Source: Kordia algicida OT-1 (lineage in GTDB: Bacteria > Bacteroidota > Bacteroidia > Flavobacteriales > Flavobacteriaceae). From it: a stretch of 64,000 nt of DNA. This document shows positions 26,901 through 36,024 of the stretch, one piece after another (position 1 is the first letter of the stretch; the number at the start of each line of letters is the position of its first letter). The DNA lies in the NCBI RefSeq assembly GCF_000154725.1, contig NZ_DS544873.1:73118-137117 (forward strand), given 5' to 3'. The notes beneath the pieces are model-generated. The model made no database searches and had not been told where the DNA came from. It was given only the letters and a program-made list of their open reading frames with translations. The translations under genes were made by a program, and so were the position numbers.

Positions 26901-28679
26901 ACAGGCGGTATGAGTATTGCAGTTACAAACCAAGAAAGTTCCTTAGTTATTGCCAAAGATATTAAGCAATACAAGGGTATTGTCGAGAATGTGTTAGTTC
27001 CAATTCATGCGAAAGAACCCTTTGAGTCAGGTAAAGTTTCAGCAGATCATATTGAAGATTTAAAGAAAAACTTTCCCCATTTATACGATATCAAAACAGA
27101 TGAGTTACACAATGCATCGGCATTAGAATTATTTCAATTATCACAACTTCCACATCCGAGACATTACCAAATGCAAGTCTATCGAAATGATTTACTCAAG
27201 GAATGGGAAAAACGTGGCGAAGAAGCTTTTAAACAGCTTGGTTTTCCAACCGATATGAATTATCCCTATGTGAATATACACGCGGGGTATAGTTCGGTAA
27301 CTACCCTAGCGAGCGCTTTAGAAAACTCTTTTGAGCCTGAAAAAAGTAGGCTTAAATGGTGGGCAGTTGTAGAGCATGGACGACCAATTGCGAATTTAGC
27401 AAAAGGTATTGTCATCATAGATAAGTTAATAAGTGATTTAGTAACGCAACAGCAAAAATATATCAATCCAAAAACCAAGCGTCCAAAAACAAAGCCTGTA
27501 TATAAACAAGCCTACAGGAATATTTCCTTTAAGCTATCAAGGCTTAAACTCTCCAAGCAAGTCATTACAAATTATTTAAATGCTCAAACCGATACACACG
27601 AAAAAAAGGAACAAGAAAACAATCAAAAAGCACTACCAAGCACCAAAGAAGATTATATAGATCGTGTGATTGCAACGATGCATCTAGCCTACAGAGACGC
27701 AACACGATTATCCAAAAAAAAGATTGAAAACTTGCTTGAGCAAACAGGCGCACCAAGTTTGGGAGAACTATGGGAAGCGGTGGAACTCAGTTGGCTTTTA
27801 TGGTACAAAATGATCTATAACGAGTCCATTTCCTTTGAAGCAAGGCTTTCAAAAATGGTTCACTTTTGGAATAAAATACAACCAACGTATGCCTATTCAG
27901 ACAGCAGTAAAGAACTCTACAAACAATATTCAACACCGTGTCCTATTGGCGCGATCATCGCCCAATATACAGGGATGGATACTGCTGATTCGATATTTGA
28001 GCCAAGTGCTGGAAACGGTTTGTTACTTGTGGGAGCAAATCCCAAAATAACCCATGTCAACGAGATAGATAAAAGTCGAAAAAAGTCATTGGAATTTCAA
28101 CAATTTCAAAAAATCACAATGAACAATGGCGCACAGCCATTTCCAAATGAAATGGAAAAAGCCTTTGATGTGGTGGTTACCAATCCACCATTTGCCAAAT
28201 GGGAAGAAGATAAAATAGACAAAGAACATATTATTAAAAAATATTTCAACAACACGCGCGGACTTGTGCAACACTTACGCCTGGAACACATCATGTCAGG
28301 ATTGGCACTTCGCACGATGAAAGACAATGGTAAATGCGCCATTATCATCATGGGACACCTTTATTTTGACCATGAGGGATTCATTGCAAAATATCGTCCA
28401 TTTTTCAATTGGCTATATCACTTTTATAAAGTCGATGTGGTACTGAATATGAACAGCTTTAAATTATACAACAAGCAAGGTGCAGTTGCTAAAACGATGC
28501 TCATCTTAATTGGCGGTCGAAAAGCAGTGGGTAATGGTGTTGCCCCCACAGAGTATACAGCACCGCATTTAGATACTGTTATCGACACCTTTGAAGATTT
28601 ATGGTCAGCAGTCAAACAATATATCAAACCTGATATTCACACAATTATTAAACAACTTCAAATCGCAAAAAGAGAATGA
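23940..28679 (+). CDS. Giant N6-adenine DNA methyltransferase with triplicated module
   Basis: 1579 residues. The C-terminal ~300 residues are an adenine methyltransferase: motif I IFEPSAGNGLLLVG near 1352 and motif IV TNPPFAKW near 1413. The N-terminal ~130 residues are a basic globular region. Between lie three copies of a ~340-residue module; each has NVLVP (near 330, 687, 1016), a central GFPTDLKYPY or GFPTDMNYPY (near 415, 774, 1100) and HARP or HGRP (near 456, 817, 1146). The module may bind DNA or protein repeatedly; I do not recognise it. First gene of a coupled operon with a strawberry-notch-like helicase, comparable in parts to the phage P1 DarB methyltransferase-helicase. Likely modifies element DNA. 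Confidence 0.85.
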   Translation: MRLNIKENTTSNNYELIFSELPPKKLQKVLRELGFVKSIFGGNIYTVAKFAVYDSFIKSLKKMINSGKSWEAVTDYPVFAPTEDSINKKLFTTVTIYYNEDDIVKEQDYIVFELYHKTISGLIREFGKLTYGNKFEDSQISHKKLKRLARSLLASNHVIDRKSVTNLKTGNLSEDNLQESIQVAPRPVSRQEAQVKQSAKTEIKPIVIKEDTIEPADSFIKNQLAILISMMEQDELGVYEILSTIIDEMVKDLKEAEQFDTDDLVKKSLIKSINKYKASLKDLAPFERGYVRGIISELLLLLDDTNELLELEKGALAIKRSIWVKDKLIDNVLVPIKAEEPFASGAVIEDQASEIWKAFPELRTITKDTLDKASALELFYLAQLRHPPTFGIPITINDVEHQWKKRGLAEIEKLGFPTDLKYPYVYLEYGYFNITALENFIGIKAKADQLNYVLLHARPLTDLETALAQIDLVIQKLEPTLKEFREITSKKIDKASNIAKIYYRVGTEFEFLKKSRQTVFDYLTKNAESTKETLPFKQIVVSDDDVQYEILHGRILADIEKLKLEIIRQKESAQKSFLENELADAIEEFKNDGRIAESPYGSILNKLIVELKKMQLLSSDEVRKIALKKLINTLTSWLKDMQKNERDFLLGVLNYFSLLLEDTTLTIEREKATPAIKQIIYANDLVIKNVLVPTKAVAPFTSGAFKDTDVEFEINFFHKHLLKIQKENLNQVCALDLFYLVQLENPQFFGIALEAETIAQEWERRGASGFDALGFPTDLKYPYINLKEGYLDIQPLEHFLLHSKEKNNNHSWWYAIRHARPIADLQQMIQDMDAFLNFTSKKKQECLETDFKISKNKQAELDCYRMLLTIKNIEESKQVILDYLDSTEESDPKEVEASQITITKELHYELQEVINELISIEDNLNGEQETIIASTIHDFEDVLEILDENKLLEKLASSIESFKDWACDLSPDIRNQSSKIINRLIKYTGGMSIAVTNQESSLVIAKDIKQYKGIVENVLVPIHAKEPFESGKVSADHIEDLKKNFPHLYDIKTDELHNASALELFQLSQLPHPRHYQMQVYRNDLLKEWEKRGEEAFKQLGFPTDMNYPYVNIHAGYSSVTTLASALENSFEPEKSRLKWWAVVEHGRPIANLAKGIVIIDKLISDLVTQQQKYINPKTKRPKTKPVYKQAYRNISFKLSRLKLSKQVITNYLNAQTDTHEKKEQENNQKALPSTKEDYIDRVIATMHLAYRDATRLSKKKIENLLEQTGAPSLGELWEAVELSWLLWYKMIYNESISFEARLSKMVHFWNKIQPTYAYSDSSKELYKQYSTPCPIGAIIAQYTGMDTADSIFEPSAGNGLLLVGANPKITHVNEIDKSRKKSLEFQQFQKITMNNGAQPFPNEMEKAFDVVVTNPPFAKWEEDKIDKEHIIKKYFNNTRGLVQHLRLEHIMSGLALRTMKDNGKCAIIIMGHLYFDHEGFIAKYRPFFNWLYHFYKVDVVLNMNSFKLYNKQGAVAKTMLILIGGRKAVGNGVAPTEYTAPHLDTVIDTFEDLWSAVKQYIKPDIHTIIKQLQIAKRE

Positions 28680-29101
28680 TTTATTACAATTCAGAATTAA
28701 TGCCCGATAGCAATAGTGCCATCCTATTTATGGTTACAAATAGTAAGCCTTTTACACGCTTTGAAGATCATCAGGCGGGTATTTACTTGCAACTTCATAC
28801 CCTAGTGGAACTATCGATAGCATCAGGGGAAAATCCCATTGGACTCATTGAAGATTATTTGGGAATTACCTACACCGATGGTCGAAGTGCAGAGGAAATC
28901 GCTCATTTTTTAGCCTATACAGACAGGGTGCAAAATGCCTTATGGTCGCTAGAGATTCGTTGGAAGAAAAAAACAGATATCAAAACAGAAGATTCCTATT
29001 CACAAAGCGGAATTTCCAAAGAAAACGCCATCGAATTATACACACAAATTACGCTTCGAACTTACCTTGAAGCCTTAGCAAATTATACAGATGAACAGTG
29101 A
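28676..29101 (+). CDS. Small protein coupling the methyltransferase and helicase genes
   Basis: 141 residues, acidic and predicted mostly helical (HQAGIYLQLHTLVELSIASG, then EDYLGITYTDGRSAEEI). Its start overlaps the methyltransferase stop by four bases (ATGA), and its end overlaps the helicase start by 11 bases, so the three genes are translationally coupled. No family recognised; an adaptor or subunit of the same complex is plausible from position. Confidence 0.7.
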   Translation: MIYYNSELMPDSNSAILFMVTNSKPFTRFEDHQAGIYLQLHTLVELSIASGENPIGLIEDYLGITYTDGRSAEEIAHFLAYTDRVQNALWSLEIRWKKKTDIKTEDSYSQSGISKENAIELYTQITLRTYLEALANYTDEQ

Positions 29102-32100
29102 AGCTTTACAAATTGAAGAACAAGAAAATCTTTTTTCGCAATCCAGTGAAGAAATTTTAAAATTAGCAGAAGATCAAACAGCATTAGTGAAATATGAGCC
29201 TAAATCAAAGGCATCCTATGTCATGGATACACTGATTCCAAGAAATATGGCTTATGAAGTGCAATCTTCTTTAGATCATATTGTACAGAGACATGGGAAT
29301 ATTGACAATTTAGTTCGAGATGGACTTAAATATAAAACCACACAAGAGTTGTGGAATGTGCTATCAGCCGAGCAAATCGATTCGCTTGGATTGTATTTAC
29401 ATCAATTTAAAAAAGAACAAGGAATTATCATTGCCGATCAAACAGGAATCGGAAAAGGTCGGCAAGGCGCGAGTGTCATAAGACATGCAGTAATGCAAGG
29501 GTATTTACCTGTATTCTTTACCAAGTCTCCTAACTTATTTACCGATATGTATCGAGACTTAAAAGCTATAAATTTTGAGAATATCAATCCTTTTATCATC
29601 AACAATAGTAGTGATGCACAAATCAAAGATGCTAAAGGATTGGTCATTTTTAGTCCTTTGGGAAAAGTGGAACAAAAAGCGCTTTTAACAGAAGAAACAG
29701 CATATCCTACTGAGAGTCCTGAAGCTATTGCATGGTATAAGACAATAGGTAAGAGTCTACCCGATCCCGAAGAAGTACCAACGACGATGGTTTCCCAAAC
29801 ATTAGATCATATGCCATTAGGCTATGATATGGTATTTTGCACCTATTCACAAATACAATCGGCACACCCATACAAGCGTCTTTGGCTTGAAAAAATGATC
29901 TCTAATGGTATCGAAGGCAGTACCAAATTCAAGAAAGTAGTTTTTATTTTGGATGAGTCTCACATGGCGGGCGGTTATGATTCGATCATAGGAAGGTGGA
30001 TGCGCGAGGTATTACCCAAAACCAAAGTGTGCTGTTACCTAAGTGCGACCTTTGCTAAATACCCAGAAGTGATGCCTTTCTACGGAAAAAAGACCGCTAT
30101 TATGGAAACAGGACTCAGAGATTCTGAATTTGTAATGGCTATGAAAAGTGGCGGTTTGGCATTGCAAGAAATAGTAGCTTCCAATTTGGCGGAAAGTGGT
30201 CAACTCATCAGACGACAACGCTCAAGTGAAGGCATCAAGATTGAATATAAAGTATTGGACGAAGAACCAAGAAGAAGTAAGAATCGCGCAAGTGTAAATC
30301 GTATTATTTCGCTGATGAATGAGGTAGTTCAATTTGAAGAAGATTACATTGCACCGATACTCGCTGAAATTCACGCAAGAGCAAGAGCCGAAGCTGGTTC
30401 TACCAAGTCAGCACCACGTGGTTTGGGCGTTAAACAAGCTCCTTATTTTTCAAGAGTCTTTAATGTGGTGGATCAAATGCTATTTGCCCTTAAAGTTGTC
30501 GATGTTGCCAAAGAAACCATTTCCCTACTAAAACAAGATAAAAAAGTAGTGATCGCCTTTAAATCTACTATGGGCACATTTTTAAAAGATTTGAAAATGC
30601 TTAGTGGCGATATTTTACCCTTGCAAGCGATGGACTTTACACGAACCCTTGTCAAAGGATTGGATTCTGTTTTCTATTACAACTATACTACATTTTTAAA
30701 TGAGAAAACAAGAGAGCGCATTCCATTAGAAGATTTGCCCTATAACGGAATTCAAAAATATAAAGATATCCGTAAACGGATGCGCTTAGAACGTACAGGA
30801 CTTTCCATTTCTCCTATTGATAAACTCATTAGTTTGATTGAAAAAGAAAAAAAACCAAAACATTTAGGCGGTCATAATGGTTCACATTTTACAGTGGCAG
30901 AAGTTACAGGACGATCACAGCGTATTGACATGTCTAATGATGATTATGGTGTGATTGTAGGACATCGAAAAAATACGGAAAAAGCCTTTCGAGAATTTAA
31001 TAGTGGAACAATAGATGTTTTACTTATCAATCAAAGTGGAAGCACGGGCGCATCGGCGCATTCAAGTAAAGACTTTTTAGATCAGCGCCCACGTGAGATG
31101 TTAATTCATCAATTAGAACTAGATATCAATGTTGAAGTACAAAAACGTGGACGTATTGACAGAACAGGACAAGTTCATCTACCAGGATATCAGTACATCG
31201 TTAGTGATATTCCATTAGAAAAGCGATTAATGTCCATGCTTAAAGGCAAGATGAAATCACTAGATGCCAATACTACAGGCTCACAAAATACGAATGATGA
31301 TACCCTAGAGAGTCCTGATTTTTTCAATAAATATGGCGATAAGGTTGCTTGGCAGTGGATTAGTGAGCATCCCGAAAAAATGGATATTTTAGGCTATCCT
31401 ACCTATCGTTACATTAGAGTTAAAAAAGAAAAGGTACGCGTAAGAAAAGATAGTAAAGAAGGCGCAATGTTACAACTCACAGGACGTGCAGGACTCTTAC
31501 AAGTAGAAGATCAAGAATCACTTTACAATGATCTATTTGAGCGATATGAGAATCAAATAAAACTTGAAAAGCAAAATGGAACGTATGATTTAGAAACGGA
31601 ATTTTTACGATTGGATGCAGATGTAAAAAAACGATTTCTATATGCCAAAGGTAGTGGCGGAACAACCCCTTTTGGGAAAGATGCTGTGCGTGAACAGACC
31701 ATTATCAATAACTTAAGACGACCTTATACACGAAAGGAAATTGATAAACGTATTTATGAAAAATTACAAGGCAACAAGCCAGTTCAACTGCGTAAAGAAT
31801 TTGAAAACAAATTGCTTGAAAAGTACCCGAAAATCATCGCTAGTCGAAAAGAAAAACGATTAGAGACCCTTAAAAAGTTAAAAGATGATCGTGATACGCT
31901 TCCAAAATTAGGAAGCGGAGCTGATGCTCAGGCGAATGAAAAAATTAAAAGTGATCTTGAAAAAATAGAACAACTCATTGCCTCTAAAACATCGGATATG
32001 GCAATGTATATTGCGGGGTTAGAAGCCACACAATCAAAAATACTTGATTATGTTTCCATGTGGGATATTGGCGATGTAGTACGTGTGCCATTTGTAGGTT

Positions 32101-33356
32101 CATTAGAATCTTCATGGGGGATTTATCTTGGCATTTCCATAGGCGGTAAAATGTCAAATCCCTATACCCTTAGTAACATTAGCTTGCAATTTTTAGTAAC
32201 TGACTCAAGAAAACAAGTAACCTATAATCTTCAACCCGCAGAACAGGCGTATATCAGTCAGATTTTTACAGAGAGCAAAAATATTACGGATGCAGATCGG
32301 GAAATGGTTGAGTTAGAATGGAACGCGCTGATTAAAAAAGCATCTAAAAAACGAGAGCGCAGGCAGATTTTAACTGAAAACATCGTAAAGGTTTCCTATA
32401 AAATTGGTTCAAAAAACAAACTCATTAAGTACAACACCAAAGATAACCGTATCAAAAGTGGAATTTTAATGAATCGTGAATTTGGTCAAGAAGGAGAAAA
32501 AAACGGTGCTTTATATCCAATATCACACGGCTACATAACCATTAGTAGTTTAGAAAACGAAGCATTTTTTGAAGATCATAAAGTGCTTGTACGTTTTAAA
32601 CGAATCAGTGACACCTTATTTAAGGTCTACATTTCAAAAAAGGGATTGTGGAAAGCATCGGTTGATGAGAAATTACGCGTATTACTTTTTAGAGAAGCAC
32701 ATGAACATAGTGACTCATTACCTGAATTTATTCAAAATGCGGGCGAGATGACCGCGAGACTTCACAAAGATAATTTAGAAGCATTTCTAAAACGACTAGA
32801 CTTCTATAAACTTCAATTTTTAGGGGAAGCCAAAGAGTTAGAAGATTGGGAAGTCGAGAACAAAGAAGATTGGAAGTCCAGGAGTCAACAGGACAAAGGA
32901 GAATATAAATATGCGTTAGGTCGTGCCTATGGTCAGGGAACAAATCCTACGGTTGGATTTACAAATTATATCGAGCCAACAACCGCATTTCCTTTTGGAA
33001 TTGTTGTGTACAACCGTGCATTGCTCGACAAAGAACGCTACAACTATTCACTAAAACCAATTTTTGAAAGCCTTCGCGAGCCGTATATGATATGGAAAAA
33101 TAGCTTTGCCCAAAACGCTCCCAAAAAGCTTTTTAACGATGTGGTTAGAAAAGCAAGAACATTAAAATTACATGAAGCCATCAACTTACTAGGGAATTTC
33201 ATTATTGAAAATTTACATGAAGAAGGAAATGCGGAATTTGTCTTAGGCGATTACACCATTGCAAAGCTAGGGCGTATTTTCTATGAAGATACAATTGCAG
33301 AAATTTCAGAGATCGAAGAATTAATTAGTCAATTACAAATAGCATTAGAACAATGA
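29091..33356 (+). CDS. Strawberry-notch-like superfamily 2 helicase
   Basis: 1421 residues. Walker A-like IIADQTGIGKGRQ near 115-127, DESH box (FILDESHMAGG) near 288, SAT motif (CCYLSATFAKYPE) near 318. The C-terminal helicase half carries LLINQSGSTGASAHSSKDF and VQKRGRIDRTGQVHLPGY near 684-700, the strawberry-notch C-terminal pattern. A further ~600 residues follow, with a coiled region near 900-960. It is an ATP-driven DNA translocase acting with the upstream methyltransferase; in phage DarB the two activities are fused and act in antirestriction. Overlaps the downstream ATPase gene by four bases. Confidence 0.88.
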   Translation: MNSEALQIEEQENLFSQSSEEILKLAEDQTALVKYEPKSKASYVMDTLIPRNMAYEVQSSLDHIVQRHGNIDNLVRDGLKYKTTQELWNVLSAEQIDSLGLYLHQFKKEQGIIIADQTGIGKGRQGASVIRHAVMQGYLPVFFTKSPNLFTDMYRDLKAINFENINPFIINNSSDAQIKDAKGLVIFSPLGKVEQKALLTEETAYPTESPEAIAWYKTIGKSLPDPEEVPTTMVSQTLDHMPLGYDMVFCTYSQIQSAHPYKRLWLEKMISNGIEGSTKFKKVVFILDESHMAGGYDSIIGRWMREVLPKTKVCCYLSATFAKYPEVMPFYGKKTAIMETGLRDSEFVMAMKSGGLALQEIVASNLAESGQLIRRQRSSEGIKIEYKVLDEEPRRSKNRASVNRIISLMNEVVQFEEDYIAPILAEIHARARAEAGSTKSAPRGLGVKQAPYFSRVFNVVDQMLFALKVVDVAKETISLLKQDKKVVIAFKSTMGTFLKDLKMLSGDILPLQAMDFTRTLVKGLDSVFYYNYTTFLNEKTRERIPLEDLPYNGIQKYKDIRKRMRLERTGLSISPIDKLISLIEKEKKPKHLGGHNGSHFTVAEVTGRSQRIDMSNDDYGVIVGHRKNTEKAFREFNSGTIDVLLINQSGSTGASAHSSKDFLDQRPREMLIHQLELDINVEVQKRGRIDRTGQVHLPGYQYIVSDIPLEKRLMSMLKGKMKSLDANTTGSQNTNDDTLESPDFFNKYGDKVAWQWISEHPEKMDILGYPTYRYIRVKKEKVRVRKDSKEGAMLQLTGRAGLLQVEDQESLYNDLFERYENQIKLEKQNGTYDLETEFLRLDADVKKRFLYAKGSGGTTPFGKDAVREQTIINNLRRPYTRKEIDKRIYEKLQGNKPVQLRKEFENKLLEKYPKIIASRKEKRLETLKKLKDDRDTLPKLGSGADAQANEKIKSDLEKIEQLIASKTSDMAMYIAGLEATQSKILDYVSMWDIGDVVRVPFVGSLESSWGIYLGISIGGKMSNPYTLSNISLQFLVTDSRKQVTYNLQPAEQAYISQIFTESKNITDADREMVELEWNALIKKASKKRERRQILTENIVKVSYKIGSKNKLIKYNTKDNRIKSGILMNREFGQEGEKNGALYPISHGYITISSLENEAFFEDHKVLVRFKRISDTLFKVYISKKGLWKASVDEKLRVLLFREAHEHSDSLPEFIQNAGEMTARLHKDNLEAFLKRLDFYKLQFLGEAKELEDWEVENKEDWKSRSQQDKGEYKYALGRAYGQGTNPTVGFTNYIEPTTAFPFGIVVYNRALLDKERYNYSLKPIFESLREPYMIWKNSFAQNAPKKLFNDVVRKARTLKLHEAINLLGNFIIENLHEEGNAEFVLGDYTIAKLGRIFYEDTIAEISEIEELISQLQIALEQ

Positions 33357-34300
33357 GAATTATAAAATATGACATTCCAGAGATAGATCAAATTCCACAA
33401 TTTGCTAAAATTTTGGATGATTTAAGCGTGGGAAACAATCCCTACTTAGTTGGAAGTGCTGGAACAGGAAAGACTACCATAGGCGAAAAAGTCGCGTATG
33501 CCATAAACGGACGAAAAGAAAATGATGGTGGGGAGTTGCCCTTTACTATTGTCAACTGCAATCAATGGACTTCGCCTATAGATATCAAAGGCGGTCAAAC
33601 CATTACAGGTTATAAAGAGGGCGCACTGATTGAAGCTTGGCGGGATGGCAAAATTTTAATTTTGGATGAAATGCCAAAATTGGATGCCAATACTGCTGGA
33701 TTATTAAACGATGCCCTTGCAAAAAGTGCCAAAGAAAATGCTATTATTTTCAATGGTAATAACCAGCCCATTGTAAAGCATACCAATTTTGGTTGCATTG
33801 CCACAGGAAACGTCATCGGAAAAGGTGCAAGTGGAAATTATGTAGGGAACAATAAACAGGATGCTTCGCTGTTAGATCGTTTTAGTGGTTGTATCTATCG
33901 TATTGGTTTTAACGAGACCTTAGAACGTGAATTAGTATATCCTGATCTAGTGGATATCTGTTTAAAAATACGAGGGGAAATATTAAGATATGAAGGAAAA
34001 AGTGCCGATGATGATGATACCGAAGATATTATGACACTTCGTACCATGCTGAATTTTCAGCGCGCCTATGTCCTGGAGATGAAACGCGAATTGGGATTGC
34101 CTGATTTACATGGGAAACCCTATAAAAAGCAACCAAACGGCAAGACACTCAAAGATGCTATTGAGAGTTACTTTATGGCTATGGGTGTAGCAAAAGCCCA
34201 TAAAATTAAAGAGGAAATCAATTTAGAATCTTTTTTGAACTCTTACAAAGGAAGTATAAAAAAGCAAGTCTTCAAAGAGGAGTACAAACGTAGAATGTAG
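33353..34300 (+). CDS. MoxR-type AAA+ ATPase
   Basis: 315 residues. Walker A GSAGTGKTT near 33-41, Walker B ILILDEMPKLDANTAGLLND near 101, and the sensor region CIATGNVIGKGASGNYVGNN followed by SLLDRF with the arginine finger area. These features place it in the MoxR/NorQ/CoxD branch, which remodels protein complexes, often with a VWA-domain partner; the next gene is a candidate partner. Coupled to the helicase gene through an ATGA overlap. Confidence 0.85.
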   Translation: MRIIKYDIPEIDQIPQFAKILDDLSVGNNPYLVGSAGTGKTTIGEKVAYAINGRKENDGGELPFTIVNCNQWTSPIDIKGGQTITGYKEGALIEAWRDGKILILDEMPKLDANTAGLLNDALAKSAKENAIIFNGNNQPIVKHTNFGCIATGNVIGKGASGNYVGNNKQDASLLDRFSGCIYRIGFNETLERELVYPDLVDICLKIRGEILRYEGKSADDDDTEDIMTLRTMLNFQRAYVLEMKRELGLPDLHGKPYKKQPNGKTLKDAIESYFMAMGVAKAHKIKEEINLESFLNSYKGSIKKQVFKEEYKRRM

Positions 34301-34357
34301 CACATAGAAAACAATCAATAATTTCAATCTCTAGGATCAAATTTTACAAATATATCA

Positions 34358-35371
34358 ATGGAACTTCCAAAAAAGCATATCCTATCTCACAATGAATTAA
34401 CGTATAAGTACATACAATTTGACAATGTATTTGCATTTAATGAATTTATAGATCATAAGGCGAAGAAATTAAGTAACCATAATGAATCGATTTGGAACGC
34501 TGTAAAAAATAGGGCTTCAGAGAGAATAGAAATGAAAAAAGATTGGTATGGATCGCCAATTCCAAATACTATAAAAGAATTGGAGTCACATAATTCATTT
34601 TTAGGGATGGAACTACTAAAAGAAATACAGCCACAAATCAAAGATAAATTATCGGAGTATTTACAGTATTTAGCGCAGTTGGAACTTCCTAAGCCTAAAA
34701 TAGCATACAATGATCGTGGTTTGGGTGTTTTCTCTTTTGATCGGGCATCTATGGGAATGTTTAAAATTCATACTATAAACACAGCAACACCCATGCAAGA
34801 AAACATCAGCAAACTCAATATTGAACTAGGCAAAAAACAACTACATACCTCTGTTAAAAGTGTGTACGCTTACTTTAAAGACAAACAAAATTCCTATCCC
34901 TCATTGCAACTCTACATCATGGCGGGCGCAAATGCAAAAGTAAAAGGGAACAATATTTTATTTGTGGGATTGGCGTGCGCAGAGCTTGTGGCTTTTATGG
35001 AGCAAAGAGGAATATCGGTCGAAGTCAATGTAGTGATTGGAAGCCACTTTAGAGGACAAACTGTTTTGGCTAAGATTAGAGTAAAACGCTTTCAAGATAA
35101 ATTAGATACCAATCAACTATTGTTAATGTCAAGCGATCCAAGATATTTTAGGTACAGAGGATTTAAAACACTGATTGTCTTGGCAGATTATTTTGGATAT
35201 AAAATACCACAAAACTTAGGTAGTTTACCTAAGAATTTAGGGAATAATTTTGTGGAAGCAGTCAATAAAAATGGTTTTGTATTCGAGCAGAGTTATGCAA
35301 TGGATAAAGCTGTTAGAGAAGTTTCTACCATAATTACAAATTATAAACACAGATTAGATGGAAAAAAATAA
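34358..35371 (+). CDS. VWA-like partner of the MoxR ATPase
   Basis: 337 residues. The middle (about 185-260: YPSLQLYIMAGANAKVKGNN, ILFVGLACAELVAFMEQRGI, SVEVNVVIG) has the strand-helix alternation of a von Willebrand A domain, and resembles VWA-like proteins found beside MoxR ATPases in phages; a canonical DxSxS MIDAS motif is missing. No signal peptide. It starts 57 bp after the ATPase gene and overlaps the next gene by 14 bp. Role inferred from the usual MoxR-VWA pairing. Confidence 0.6.
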   Translation: MELPKKHILSHNELTYKYIQFDNVFAFNEFIDHKAKKLSNHNESIWNAVKNRASERIEMKKDWYGSPIPNTIKELESHNSFLGMELLKEIQPQIKDKLSEYLQYLAQLELPKPKIAYNDRGLGVFSFDRASMGMFKIHTINTATPMQENISKLNIELGKKQLHTSVKSVYAYFKDKQNSYPSLQLYIMAGANAKVKGNNILFVGLACAELVAFMEQRGISVEVNVVIGSHFRGQTVLAKIRVKRFQDKLDTNQLLLMSSDPRYFRYRGFKTLIVLADYFGYKIPQNLGSLPKNLGNNFVEAVNKNGFVFEQSYAMDKAVREVSTIITNYKHRLDGKK

Positions 35372-35690
35372 TAAAAATATAGATCAAGCGGTCATACACA
35401 AGATGATGAACCGCGCTATTGAGATCAATCATTCTTGCAAAGAGAAATGTAGGGATTTTAAAATTATGACTTCTACCATGCGAAAAGATTCGCTGATTTT
35501 ACAGTGGAGAACCATTGATATATCCAATGAAGATAATCCAATTCAATACTATCGCTTTGAGTGCTTTAAAATGGATGGCACACCTGAACTCTGTTCCATT
35601 CATTACACAGATCAAAAACAAGCAAATGACTTTATCACAAGTTTACAAACGCTTTACCACCAAAAATTTGCAATTGACCATACACTATAA
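35358..35690 (+). CDS. Small protein of unknown function
   Basis: 110 residues, start overlapping the upstream gene by 14 bp. Contains Cys residues (HSCKEKCRDFKI, ECFKMDGTPELCSI) and a C-terminal helix. No family recognised. Belongs to the long rightward operon that begins at 23940. Confidence 0.6.
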   Translation: MEKNNKNIDQAVIHKMMNRAIEINHSCKEKCRDFKIMTSTMRKDSLILQWRTIDISNEDNPIQYYRFECFKMDGTPELCSIHYTDQKQANDFITSLQTLYHQKFAIDHTL

Positions 35691-35693
35691 ATT

Positions 35694-36020
35694 ATGTACA
35701 AAACAAAAAATATAACCCTTGATGAATTAAAGGCGGTTAAAATTAAAAATCAACGTGAGATCCTTCGTCTTTTGGGAAGTAAACTCAGTTTGATTACTGC
35801 TTGGGAAGAAGTAAAACGCCTATCCAATAATTTCAAAAATAAAGTCGCTGAAGCCTTGAAAGCTGATGCGCTTTTATATGAACTGATAAAACCAAAAAAG
35901 GGTACAAAAGTTAAAGAAACCAAAGCGCAAGCTAGAATTAGAATCAGAGAACGAGAACGAATGCGTAAAATCAAAATTTTAGCATTGGAATTAGAAATGG
36001 CAAAAATTAATCAAAAATAA
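35694..36020 (+). CDS. Small basic coiled protein of unknown function
   Basis: 108 residues, strongly basic (TKAQARIRIRERERMRKIKI) and helical, separated by three bases from the gene before and four bases from the gene after. The Arg/Lys-rich C-terminal helix suggests nucleic-acid or structural-complex binding. No family recognised. Confidence 0.6.
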   Translation: MYKTKNITLDELKAVKIKNQREILRLLGSKLSLITAWEEVKRLSNNFKNKVAEALKADALLYELIKPKKGTKVKETKAQARIRIRERERMRKIKILALELEMAKINQK

Positions 36021-36024
36021 AATT

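Noticed and set aside
28086..28351. Minus-strand open frames inside the methyltransferase domain
   Set aside because: Antisense to the conserved motif IV region; the sense frame is clearly the real gene.
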